From: an uncultured bacterium
GTDB lineage: Bacteria; Planctomycetota; UBA1135; GCA-002686595
Assembly (NCBI GenBank): GCA_905480285.1
Contig: CAJQPT010000052.1
Coordinates: forward strand, 1-37,672
DNA length: 37,672 nucleotides
Direction of reading: 5' to 3'
Within the stretch, counting starts at the first letter, position 1; each line of letters starts with the position of its first letter. Shown one piece after another: positions 1 through 6,344 of this stretch. The notes under the pieces were generated by a model. It did not search any database. It was not told where the DNA came from and saw only the letters and a list, made by a program, of their open reading frames with translations. Position numbers and translations under genes: made by a program.

Positions 1-96
1 GCCAAGAAGAAGCCGGTGGCCAAGAAGGCTGCCTCGCGGAAGAAGCCCGCGGCCAAGAAGAAGGCTTCGAAGAAGTCGTCCACCCGGCGCCGCTGA
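1..96 (+). CDS. C-terminal tail of a Lys/Ala-rich basic protein (partial)
   Basis: The frame is open from the left edge and ends at TGA 94-96. It encodes 31 residues, almost entirely Lys, Ala, Ser and Arg, with repeated AKK/KKP/KKA units ending in STRRR. Such tails occur in histone H1-like nucleoid proteins and as C-terminal extensions of DNA- or RNA-binding enzymes. The folded part lies outside the window, so no function can be assigned. The stop is 3 nt before the GTG of maf, suggesting co-transcription. Confidence 0.7.
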   Translation, partial: AKKKPVAKKAASRKKPAAKKKASKKSSTRRR

Positions 97-99
97 CCT

Positions 100-747
100 G
101 TGTCCGGGAGCGCTCGGAGCTCAGCGAGCGGTCGGGAACTCGTCCTGGCCTCCGCTTCGCCGCGGCGGCATCGGCTCCTGGCCGAGGCTGGCCTTGAGTT
201 CCGGATCGTTCCCGCCGACGTGGATGAATCCATGGACCTGGCCCTCCCGGCCGGGGGCGTGGCTGAGGACCTGGCGCTCCGCAAGGCCCGCTCGGTCGCG
301 GCACGTGAAGGGTGCGATGACGCCCTCGTGCTCGGCTCGGACACGGTGGTCGTGCTCGGAGAAGACGGCACGGCTGGGCGCCGCTTTCTGGAGAAGGCGG
401 CCGACGCCGAGGAGGCCTCCTCGATGCTCGCTGCGCTCTCCGGGACCCGTCACCGGGTCATCACGGGGGTGGCCCTTGTGGATGCTCGTACCGGAGCCTG
501 GCGGGCGGTCCACGAGGTGACCTGGGTGACCATGCGCACCCTGAGCGCCGCAGAGGTGGCGGCCTACGTGGCCAGCGGTGAATGGGTGGGCAAGGCGGGT
601 GCCTACGCGATCCAGGAGACCGCAGACCGATTCGTGGTACGCCTCGAGGGGGGCGGTTTCGACAACGTCGTGGGGCTGCCTGTGCGCCTCACTCTTGAGC
701 TGCTCCTCGGCATAGATCCCACCTTGATTGTGGGTTCCAGCGCCTGA
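100..747 (+). CDS. maf: Maf-like nucleoside triphosphate pyrophosphatase
   Basis: This 215-residue protein belongs to the Maf/YhdE family of house-cleaning enzymes, which hydrolyse non-canonical or excess NTPs (typically dTTP/UTP or modified nucleotides) to NMP and pyrophosphate in the cytoplasm. Visible motifs are SASPRR at residues 18-23 (phosphate binding), LGSDTVV with Asp81 (family usually GADTVV) and GKAGAYAIQ at 164-172. Length is normal for the family. The start is GTG at 100, 3 nt after the preceding stop; no clear SD is visible. The exact substrate subclass cannot be settled by eye. It lies just upstream of rpmE and prfA, which fits a housekeeping cluster. Confidence 0.93.
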   Translation: MSGSARSSASGRELVLASASPRRHRLLAEAGLEFRIVPADVDESMDLALPAGGVAEDLALRKARSVAAREGCDDALVLGSDTVVVLGEDGTAGRRFLEKAADAEEASSMLAALSGTRHRVITGVALVDARTGAWRAVHEVTWVTMRTLSAAEVAAYVASGEWVGKAGAYAIQETADRFVVRLEGGGFDNVVGLPVRLTLELLLGIDPTLIVGSSA

Positions 748-782
748 GGCGTGCATGCCCGGGCCGAGGAGACTATCCTTCT

Positions 783-816
783 GGCCCGAATCCGGGCCGC
801 GCCGCCACGACGGCGC
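783..816 (+). promoter_or_regulatory. Tandem hairpins in the rpmE leader
   Basis: Two perfect adjacent hairpins lie 22 nt before the rpmE start: GGCCCG/CGGGCC with loop AATC (783-798), and GCGCCG/CGGCGC with a 6-nt loop (799-816). A TATCCT (774-779) just upstream could be a -10 box. Autoregulatory L31 leaders are known in other phyla. Whether this is one, or a terminator for maf without a T-run, is inference. Confidence 0.4.
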
Positions 817-837
817 GCCGAGACGGATACCAACATC

Positions 838-1047
838 ATGAAGACCAGCATCCACCCCAACTACGTCGACTGCTCCGTTCGCTGCGGTTGCGGCAACGAG
901 TTCCAGACCCGCGCCACCGTGAAGGAGCTGAAGATCGAGATCTGCAGCGTCTGCCACCCCTTCTACACGGGCAACCAGAAGTTCGTCGACGCGGCCGGCC
1001 GCGTGGACCGCTTCAAGCGCAAGTTCGCCAAGAAGGGTCAGAAGTGA
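838..1047 (+). CDS. rpmE: Large ribosomal subunit protein bL31
   Basis: This 69-residue bL31 is a structural protein of the 50S subunit. It starts MKTSIHPNY, the usual opening of the family. It is the zinc-binding type: Cys16/Cys18 (RCGCG) and Cys37/Cys40 (CSVC) form the ligand pairs, followed by the typical HPFYTG and a basic tail. The ATG at 838 is chosen because it gives the standard N-terminus; the frame is open further upstream (to 751), but that stretch is not L31-like and covers the leader hairpins. The gene sits 61 nt before prfA, a common neighbour. Confidence 0.97.
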   Translation: MKTSIHPNYVDCSVRCGCGNEFQTRATVKELKIEICSVCHPFYTGNQKFVDAAGRVDRFKRKFAKKGQK

Positions 1048-1107
1048 GCTCGGAGCGGCGGTCGTTCGCCGCCGCCTGACGTTCGCAAGGGTTCTGCCAG
1101 GGACATC

Positions 1108-2199
1108 TTGGAGTTCGACGCCGCCCTCGTGGCGCAGCTCAAGCTGCGCGCCGACCGGTTCGAGGAGATCACCGGGTTGCTCGGTGACCCTGATGTGGCG
1201 GCGGATGGCAGGCAGCTCGCCGTTCTACTGCGTGAGCGTGGTTCGCTCGAGCGGGCGCATGAGATGTTTGGAGAGCTGAATCGTCTTCGACTCGCTCGTT
1301 CCGAGGCCGAGACCATCATCGAGGACGGCAGCGACGACGAGCTGGTCGCGCTGGCCAAGGATGAGCTGGGCGGACTGGTGGTCGATGAGGATCGGCTGGA
1401 TGAGCAGGTCAAGCTGGCCCTCATCGCGGATCCGACGGACGAGCGCCGGAAGGTCATCGTTGAGATCCGGGCGGGCACTGGCGGGGATGAGGCGACGCTC
1501 TTCGCCGCGGACCTGTTCCGGATGTACACCCGCTTCTGTGACGGGGAGCGACTCAAGGTGGAGTTGCTCGGCCTGAACGAGAGCGAGGTGGGGGGATACA
1601 AGGAGGCCACCTTCGGCGTCTCCGGGGAGAACGCCTGGCGGCGTCTGCGCTTCGAGTCGGGCGGGCACCGGGTGCAGCGCGTGCCCTCGACGGAGACCCA
1701 GGGGCGGATCCACACCTCGGCCGCGACCGTGGCGGTGCTCCCGGAGGCGGAGGAGGTGGAGCTCGAGATCTCGGACGGGGATCTGCGCGTGGACACCATG
1801 CGCGCGGGAGGGGCGGGGGGGCAGCACGTCAACAAGGTGGAGTCCGCGGTTCGTATCACTCACGTGCCGTCTGGCATCGTCGTGGTTTGCCAGGACGAGC
1901 GGAGCCAGTCCAAGAACAAGGTGCGGGCCATGCGGATCCTCCGCAGCCGCCTCCTTGAGGCGGAGGAGGAGCGGCTCGCCTCGGAGCGATCGGAGGCCAG
2001 GCGGACCCTCGTCGGTACCGGAGACCGTAACGCCCGGGTCCGGACGTACAACTTTCCCCAGAATCGGGTGACCGACCACCGTCTGGAGGACAGTGACAAG
2101 AAGAACTTCAATCTCGACGGGATCATCGAGGGGCGCTTGATGCCCATGCTCGAGGCCCTCGAGGACAAGGACCGCAGAACGCGTCTGGCGAATCTCTGA
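1108..2199 (+). CDS. prfA: Peptide chain release factor 1
   Basis: RF1 recognises UAA and UAG stop codons in the ribosomal A site and triggers peptidyl-tRNA hydrolysis. The 363-residue length is typical. The GGQ catalytic motif is at residues 237-239 inside GAGGQHVNK, and the codon-reading tripeptide is PST (193-195) in [13 protein letters not shown]. The PxT form identifies RF1 rather than RF2. The C-terminal block [19 protein letters not shown] is standard. The start is TTG at 1108 with a modest AGGGA 4 nt upstream; the first residues align with the usual RF1 start. The Gln of GGQ is the substrate of PrmC, encoded about 1 kb downstream. Confidence 0.97.
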   Translation: MEFDAALVAQLKLRADRFEEITGLLGDPDVAADGRQLAVLLRERGSLERAHEMFGELNRLRLARSEAETIIEDGSDDELVALAKDELGGLVVDEDRLDEQVKLALIADPTDERRKVIVEIRAGTGGDEATLFAADLFRMYTRFCDGERLKVELLGLNESEVGGYKEATFGVSGENAWRRLRFESGGHRVQRVPSTETQGRIHTSAATVAVLPEAEEVELEISDGDLRVDTMRAGGAGGQHVNKVESAVRITHVPSGIVVVCQDERSQSKNKVRAMRILRSRLLEAEEERLASERSEARRTLVGTGDRNARVRTYNFPQNRVTDHRLEDSDKKNFNLDGIIEGRLMPMLEALEDKDRRTRLANL

Positions 2200-2226
2200 C
2201 GGTCTCCGCATCCTGTTTCACCCGTC

Positions 2227-2255
2227 CTCGGGCCCCATACCATCCGGGGGCCGAG
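2227..2255 (+). terminator. Hairpin between prfA and the membrane protein gene
   Basis: A stem CTCGG-G-CCCC / GGGG-G-CCGAG with one internal G:G mismatch and a 9-nt loop lies 27 nt after the prfA stop. No T-run follows, so it may be an attenuating or mRNA-stabilising hairpin rather than an intrinsic terminator. Confidence 0.3.
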
Positions 2256-2285
2256 CCCCAGCCACGATAGCCTCACCCAAGACCC

Positions 2286-3083
2286 ATGACCGACGCCAAC
2301 GACGCCAAGACCTCCTCCCGCGGAAGCGGTACCAGCCAGAGCGGAGGCGAGCCGCCCAAGCGCGACCTGGAGCAGGCGCCGCTGCTGCTGAGGAAAGCCA
2401 GCGTCGTGCTGATGTGCGGGGCGGCGCTGCCCTGGATGTCGGTGATCGTCACCAAGGGGCACATGCCCTGGGGCGTGTGGTTCGGATCCTGGGTGCTGAC
2501 CCTGATCGCTGGCTGGCTGCTCTTCGATGGCGCCAAGGCGCGCTTCGGCGCGAAGGCCAGCGGCATCAGCAAGGCGCTCGTGAAGATCAACCCCATGGGA
2601 CCGGTCGGCGCCTCGCTCGCGGTGTTTGTGGCGGCCTTGGTGTGCTGCTTCTTCGGTGAGGTCTACTTCAGCAATGACACGTTCATCGGTTTCGCGGTCC
2701 CCGAGGGCTCCGAGCTCGATCTGAGCAACAGATATCCGCTTCGGGCTGTGCTCGAGTTCGGCACCCTGTTTCTCGCGCTCGCCACCTTCGCCCACATCCA
2801 GGCGTATGAGTATGGCGGGAAGTTCAACCCCATCTTCCCCCTGATGTTCCTCGGGCCCGCCGTCGCGGGTTCGTTGAATGCGATCGGCTCCGCGACGCAG
2901 GTCTCAGACCTGGGCGTGCTCGGTCTGGTCGGGCTGCTGGGGTCAGTCGGGGTGGCGGCCGGCGGCATCATGGCCATGTACACCATGTACGTGACCATGA
3001 AGGTGGCCAAGGAGGAGGGGGACCGTAAGCGTGACGCTGCCCGGGAGCGCAAGCGGGCCGAGCGTGAGGCTCGGCGAGGCTGA
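2286..3083 (+). CDS. Hypothetical multi-pass membrane protein
   Basis: I do not recognise a family for this 265-residue protein. It has a polar N-terminus (1-36, Ser/Gly/Lys/Pro-rich), then about six hydrophobic segments near residues 38-55, 62-81, 106-124, 155-173, 183-203 and 209-238. It ends in a strongly charged Lys/Arg/Glu tail (239-265) likely to form a cytoplasmic helix. The ATG at 2286 follows CCCAAGACCC with no good SD. It sits between prfA and prmC on the same strand. After its TGA (3081-3083) the same reading frame stays open and runs directly into prmC, which is unusual (see findings). Confidence 0.8.
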   Translation: MTDANDAKTSSRGSGTSQSGGEPPKRDLEQAPLLLRKASVVLMCGAALPWMSVIVTKGHMPWGVWFGSWVLTLIAGWLLFDGAKARFGAKASGISKALVKINPMGPVGASLAVFVAALVCCFFGEVYFSNDTFIGFAVPEGSELDLSNRYPLRAVLEFGTLFLALATFAHIQAYEYGGKFNPIFPLMFLGPAVAGSLNAIGSATQVSDLGVLGLVGLLGSVGVAAGGIMAMYTMYVTMKVAKEEGDRKRDAARERKRAEREARRG

Positions 3084-3158
3084 CCCATTCACTCCCGCGG
3101 CGACCAATCCCACGGCGAGGACCGCCACGCGAGTCCGGGTGGCGAACCTGGACGTCAG

Positions 3159-3230
3159 GGTGAGTCGGCTGCTCAGGGTGAGCCGGCTGCTCAGGGTGAG
3201 TCTGCGGCTCAGGTCGCTTCGGCGGCTCAG
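3159..3230 (+). repeat. Four 18-nt tandem repeats encoding xxSAAQ-type hexapeptides
   Basis: The units are GGTGAGTCGGCTGCTCAG, GGTGAGCCGGCTGCTCAG, GGTGAGTCTGCGGCTCAG and GTCGCTTCGGCGGCTCAG. In the prmC frame they read GESAAQ, GEPAAQ, GESAAQ and VASAAQ. Some differences are synonymous (GCT/GCG for Ala, TCG/TCT for Ser). This suggests translation in this frame. Confidence 0.8.
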
Positions 3231-3266
3231 GGCGGCCGACCCCCGGCGCCCCGGACGGCCCGAGAG

Positions 3267-4112
3267 ATGCTCGCGCTGGCCCGTGGGTTCCTCGAGCGCA
3301 AGGGGCTGGGGGAGGCTCGGCTCGAGGCGGAGTTGCTCGTGGCCCACGCGCTTCAGGTGGACCGGCTAGGGCTCTTCATGCGGCTGGATGCGCCGATCCA
3401 GGGCGCTGAGGTGGACCTCGCCCGTGACTGCCTGGTGCGCCGGGGCCGGCGCGAGCCCACCGCCTATATCGTCGGGCAGAGAGAGTTCTTCGGGCGCGAC
3501 TTTGCTGTCGGGCCCGGGGCGCTGGTGCCCCGCCCCGAGACCGAGCTGATTGTGGATCTGGCCCGTGAGCGCATCCCCGCAGCGAAGACGGCGGGGCTGC
3601 GGGTGGCGGACGTGGGGACGGGGTCGGGGTGCCTCGCGGTGACGCTCGCCCTGGAGCTCGAGGGGGCGGTGGTGGACGCGATCGACCTCTCGGAGGAGGC
3701 CCTTGCCTGGGCTTCGCGAAACGCGGAGAGCCACGACGCGAGCGTTTCCCTGCACAGGGGAGAGGGGCTGGAGAAGCTGGAAGAGCTCGCGGGGGTCGGC
3801 GGGCCATTTGACCTGATCGTGAGCAACCCTCCCTACGTGGAGCCGACGGAGAGGGAGCTGCTCTCCCCCGAGGTCCGGGAGCACGAGCCGCCCCTGGCGC
3901 TGTACGCGCCGTCTGCGGACCCCGACTTCTGGGCTCGTGGGCTGATCGAACTGGTGCCGCGGGTCCTCAAGCCTGGAGGCCTGCTGCTGGTGGAGCTGGG
4001 CCATCTGCAGGGCCAGCGCGTCCATCAGCTCGCAGAGGGGAGCGGCGCCCGCTCGGCAGAGATCGTCGATGACCTCGCGGGTGTCCCGCGCGTCCTCGCC
4101 CTCGTGCGCTGA
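3267..4112 (+). CDS. prmC: Release factor glutamine N5-methyltransferase PrmC (HemK)
   Basis: PrmC methylates the Gln of the GGQ motif in RF1/RF2 using S-adenosylmethionine, raising termination efficiency. From the ATG at 3267 the protein has 281 residues, close to the family norm. It shows the N-terminal helical domain (1-80), SAM motif I VADVGTGSGCL (113-123) and the catalytic NPPY (187-190) that holds the target Gln. Family members usually have a few residues before the first helix matching the codons just upstream of this ATG (RTARE). The frame is open back to 3084, so the true start may be upstream. It clusters with prfA, its substrate gene. Confidence 0.95.
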   Translation: MLALARGFLERKGLGEARLEAELLVAHALQVDRLGLFMRLDAPIQGAEVDLARDCLVRRGRREPTAYIVGQREFFGRDFAVGPGALVPRPETELIVDLARERIPAAKTAGLRVADVGTGSGCLAVTLALELEGAVVDAIDLSEEALAWASRNAESHDASVSLHRGEGLEKLEELAGVGGPFDLIVSNPPYVEPTERELLSPEVREHEPPLALYAPSADPDFWARGLIELVPRVLKPGGLLLVELGHLQGQRVHQLAEGSGARSAEIVDDLAGVPRVLALVR

Positions 4113-4196
4113 GGGAGGGCACCGAGTCGCCAGCAGGGCGGTGGTCTATACCCGGCAGAGCCGCGGCCAGGGCAGCAGGCGTGGGTGAAGCGACCT

Positions 4197-4214
4197 TCGA
4201 GGCGCATGCCTCGA
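4197..4214. terminator. Hairpin between convergent prmC and the PilZ gene
   Basis: A perfect 7-bp stem TCGAGGC/GCCTCGA with loop GCAT lies between the stops of two convergent genes. It could act in both directions. It has no T-run, so the terminator role is inferred from position. Confidence 0.35.
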
Positions 4215-4237
4215 CCGCGGGCGCTCGCTGGCCCCGA

Positions 4238-4618
4238 TCAGTCGCGGATGGAGGCGACGTACTGTTCGATCGTGTCTCGGTCGGGCGAGGCCATGTTCTG
4301 CACGAAGACCGCGATCTCGTAGTGCTCGAGGGTTCGGCTGATCTTCTCGCAGCGCACCACGGCCCCGCTCCCGGTGATCCGCCGCCGGCCATGCTCGGTC
4401 GGGAGCTCGAAGTCGACGCGCAGGGCGGTCATCTCCGGGACCGGGCGGTCGAGGAAGAAGCACACGCCCCCACGGCTGACGTCCCGGATCTTGGCCTCGT
4501 GCTCGCCGTCGTCCAGGGAGATAGTGACCGGCAGGTCCAGCCGGGCCCGGCGGAACTTCCGGCGCTCCCGGCCGTCTCCAGGCTGCTGCTGGAATGCGTT
4601 GGGTGAGGGTTGGCTCAT
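4238..4618 (-). CDS. PilZ domain protein (predicted c-di-GMP binding)
   Basis: This 126-residue protein consists essentially of a single PilZ domain. The two c-di-GMP-binding elements are present: RxxxR (Arg20-Arg24 in RRKFRR) and DxSxxG (Asp46, Ser48, Gly51 in DVSRGGV). It probably senses cyclic di-GMP and signals to an unknown partner in motility, adhesion or envelope output; no partner is encoded next to it. The start at 4618 is supported by GGAGG 11 nt upstream on the minus strand; an in-frame ATG 19 codons earlier would put that SD inside the gene. It is convergent with prmC and divergent from ssb. Confidence 0.88.
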   Translation of the reverse strand: MSQPSPNAFQQQPGDGRERRKFRRARLDLPVTISLDDGEHEAKIRDVSRGGVCFFLDRPVPEMTALRVDFELPTEHGRRRITGSGAVVRCEKISRTLEHYEIAVFVQNMASPDRDTIEQYVASIRD

Positions 4619-4689
4619 AGCAGAAGTCGCCTCCGACGACTTCCCAATGGTAGGCGGGTGAAGGCGTCGGATCACGGCTGCTCCTGCGC

Positions 4690-4695
4690 TACACT
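4690..4695 (+). promoter_or_regulatory. Possible -10 box (TACACT) for ssb
   Basis: TACACT lies in the 203-nt divergent spacer between the PilZ gene and ssb and resembles other TANACT boxes in this window. No convincing -35 is seen at 17 nt. A perfect hairpin CCGGCG-CTCG-CGCCGG (4784-4799) lies in the would-be leader. Confidence 0.25.
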
Positions 4696-4821
4696 CTTAT
4701 TTCTCGTCCGGGCTCACGCCTGGACCGATCCGAACCCGCTCTGGGCCACCCGCGACCGCTTTCTCGCGCGCGGCCCCCACCTGCCGGCGCTCGCGCCGGT
4801 CATCGTCTACAAGAGGCTGAA

Positions 4822-5367
4822 ATGGCGTCCTTCAACAAGGTCATTCTCATGGGCAACCTGACCCGTGACCCCGAACTCCGGTACACCGCCAGCAACATGG
4901 CCATCTGCAAGGTCGGGATGGCCGTGAACCGACGGGTCAAGGATCAGCAGACGGACCAGTGGCGTGAGGAACCGACGTTCGTCGACGTCACGATCTTCGG
5001 CAAGCGCGGCGAGGCCTTTGACAAGTTCCACAAGAAGGGCGCCTCGGCGTTCATCGACGGCGAACTGCGCTTTGATCAGTGGGACGACAAGGAGTCTGGC
5101 CAGAAGCGCTCCAAGCTGTATGTGGTGGCGAACAACTGGGAGTTTGTCGGCAGCGGACGCGAGGCCGGCGGTGGTGGCGGCGGCGGACGTGATGGCGGCT
5201 TCGACGGAGGCTATGGCGGGCAGCAGGCCTCGGCCCAGCCGCAGCAGCAGTCCGCCTCCGCCGGCGGTGGATATGGCGGTGGCGGTTACGGCGGCGGCGG
5301 CGGCGGGCAGAGCCAGGGCGGGGACTCCGGTGCCGCGTTCCTGGGCGACGACGACACACCGTTCTGA
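4822..5367 (+). CDS. ssb: Single-stranded DNA-binding protein
   Basis: SSB coats single-stranded DNA in replication, repair and recombination and recruits partner enzymes through its C-terminal tip. The 181-residue protein has an N-terminal OB fold (about 1-112, with VILMGNLTRDPELRYT near the start). A Gly/Gln-rich flexible linker (about 115-170, many GGYGG and GGGGG units) follows. The acidic tip is DDDTPF, a near match to the canonical DDDIPF. The ATG start gives the standard MASFNKV opening; only a weak AGAGG precedes it. The gene is not next to rpsF/rpsR as often seen; instead moaD-moaE starts 4 nt after its stop. Confidence 0.97.
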   Translation: MASFNKVILMGNLTRDPELRYTASNMAICKVGMAVNRRVKDQQTDQWREEPTFVDVTIFGKRGEAFDKFHKKGASAFIDGELRFDQWDDKESGQKRSKLYVVANNWEFVGSGREAGGGGGGGRDGGFDGGYGGQQASAQPQQQSASAGGGYGGGGYGGGGGGQSQGGDSGAAFLGDDDTPF

Positions 5368-5371
5368 GTCG

Positions 5372-6226
5372 ATGGCTGAAGCTTCGGCGGCGTTCGACGT
5401 TGAGGTGCGCCTCTTCGCGGTCCTTCGGGAGCGCGCGGGCGCGGACTCGGTGCAGATCCTCGGAGTCCCAGCTGGCACGACCACGGAGGGGCTAAAGCGG
5501 CGGATGGAGGCGCAGCTTCCCGACCTCGGGGATCTGTCCTTCGCCTCCGTGGTGATTGGCGACGAGTACGCCAAGACGGAGCGCATCGTGCTCCCGGGCG
5601 ACTCCGTGGCGATGCTCCCTCCCGTCAGCGGAGGAGCCCCGTCTTCCGAGGTTGGATCTATTGACCCTCTTGAGGAGGGAGTCTTTGAACTCTCTCCGGA
5701 TCCGATCGATCCCGCCGCCATGCAGGGGCGGGTCGCCAGTCCCCGTTGCGGGGCGATCGTGCTCTTCACGGGGACCACCCGCGAGATCAACCGGGGACAG
5801 GATGTGTCCCGGTTGGACTACGAGGCCTTCGATGAGATGGCTGGGCCCGAGATGCGGCGCATCTTCCGGGACTGCCTGGCCGCTCACGGCCCGGGAGGGC
5901 CGCCTGTCGGCATGGCTGCAAGTCCGGCTGGAGGTCCAGCTGAAGGCCCATGTGGAGGCCCAGGTGAAGGCCCAGATGGAAGCCCAGGGGGAGGCCGTGC
6001 CGCAGGCGGAGCAGAGCTCGATCGGACCCTCAGGATGCTCTGCGTCCATCGAACCGGTGTCGTCGGCGTGGGGGAGCCCAGCGTGGTCATCGCGGTGGCC
6101 AGTCCGCACCGAGACGCGGCGTTTCTCGCGGCCAGATTCCTGATCGACACCCTCAAGGAGCGCCTGCCGGTCTGGAAGAAGGAGGTCTACCGCGCAGGAC
6201 ACCACTGGATCGGGGATCGGTCCTGA
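5372..6226 (+). CDS. moaDE: MoaD-MoaE fusion, molybdopterin synthase
   Basis: Molybdopterin synthase converts cyclic pyranopterin monophosphate to molybdopterin: MoaD supplies sulfur as a C-terminal Gly-Gly thiocarboxylate and MoaE is catalytic. Both are joined here in 284 residues. MoaD is residues 8-88, ending PPVSGG (GG at 87-88). A linker of about 35 residues follows, then MoaE from about 124 (CGAIVLFTGTTRE) to the C-terminal PVWKKEVY (266-273), which carries the conserved lysines. MoaE is interrupted at about 173-215 by a Gly/Pro-rich insert. A buried GG implies cleavage after residue 88 before sulfur transfer, as reported for the mycobacterial fusion MoaX. ATG 5372 lies 4 nt after ssb. 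The frame stays open further upstream inside ssb, but that is a shadow. Confidence 0.93.
   Translation: MAEASAAFDVEVRLFAVLRERAGADSVQILGVPAGTTTEGLKRRMEAQLPDLGDLSFASVVIGDEYAKTERIVLPGDSVAMLPPVSGGAPSSEVGSIDPLEEGVFELSPDPIDPAAMQGRVASPRCGAIVLFTGTTREINRGQDVSRLDYEAFDEMAGPEMRRIFRDCLAAHGPGGPPVGMAASPAGGPAEGPCGGPGEGPDGSPGGGRAAGGAELDRTLRMLCVHRTGVVGVGEPSVVIAVASPHRDAAFLAARFLIDTLKERLPVWKKEVYRAGHHWIGDRS
5921..5992 (+). repeat. Six 12-nt tandem repeats inside moaDE (GPxx coding)
   Basis: Six degenerate 12-nt units of the form GGCCCAggTGAA encode a GPxx/SPxx tetrapeptide series within the MoaE half. The third and fourth positions of each unit vary while Gly-Pro is kept, which is typical of an in-frame minisatellite. 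Confidence 0.8.
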
Positions 6227-6238
6227 GGCGGGAGCCCG

Positions 6239-6244
6239 TATACT
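6239..6244 (+). promoter_or_regulatory. Possible -10 box (TATACT) upstream of etfD
   Basis: TATACT lies 12 nt after the moaDE stop in the 118-nt spacer before the ETF-QO gene. The -35 region is not recognisable. The assignment rests on the hexamer and its position. Confidence 0.3.
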
Positions 6245-6344
6245 CCTTGCCCCATCCCCTCGCCGAAGGCTCGCCATGTGAGCCCCACGGGAGACGCCTT
6301 AGACCCGCCCGCGGAGCGCCAGAGCGCGTTCCCCTCTGTACTCG

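Noticed and set aside
121..957. Long minus-strand open frame over maf and rpmE
   Set aside because: It lies wholly antisense to two well-recognised genes and has composition typical of a high-GC shadow. The same holds for long antisense frames at 1225-2211, 18763-20649 and 21929-23626.
3159..3230. Short repeats as a CRISPR array
   Set aside because: Units of 12, 15 and 18 nt are contiguous without spacers and stay in frame in proteins.
3031..3369. Plus-strand frame covering the 18-nt repeats in another register
   Set aside because: It is Arg/Leu-rich and crosses two genes; the prmC register gives the more protein-like and partly synonymous repeats.
4964..5371. Upstream extension of the moaDE frame inside ssb
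   Set aside because: It is out of frame with ssb and unlike MoaD. ATG 5372 gives a proper MoaD start.
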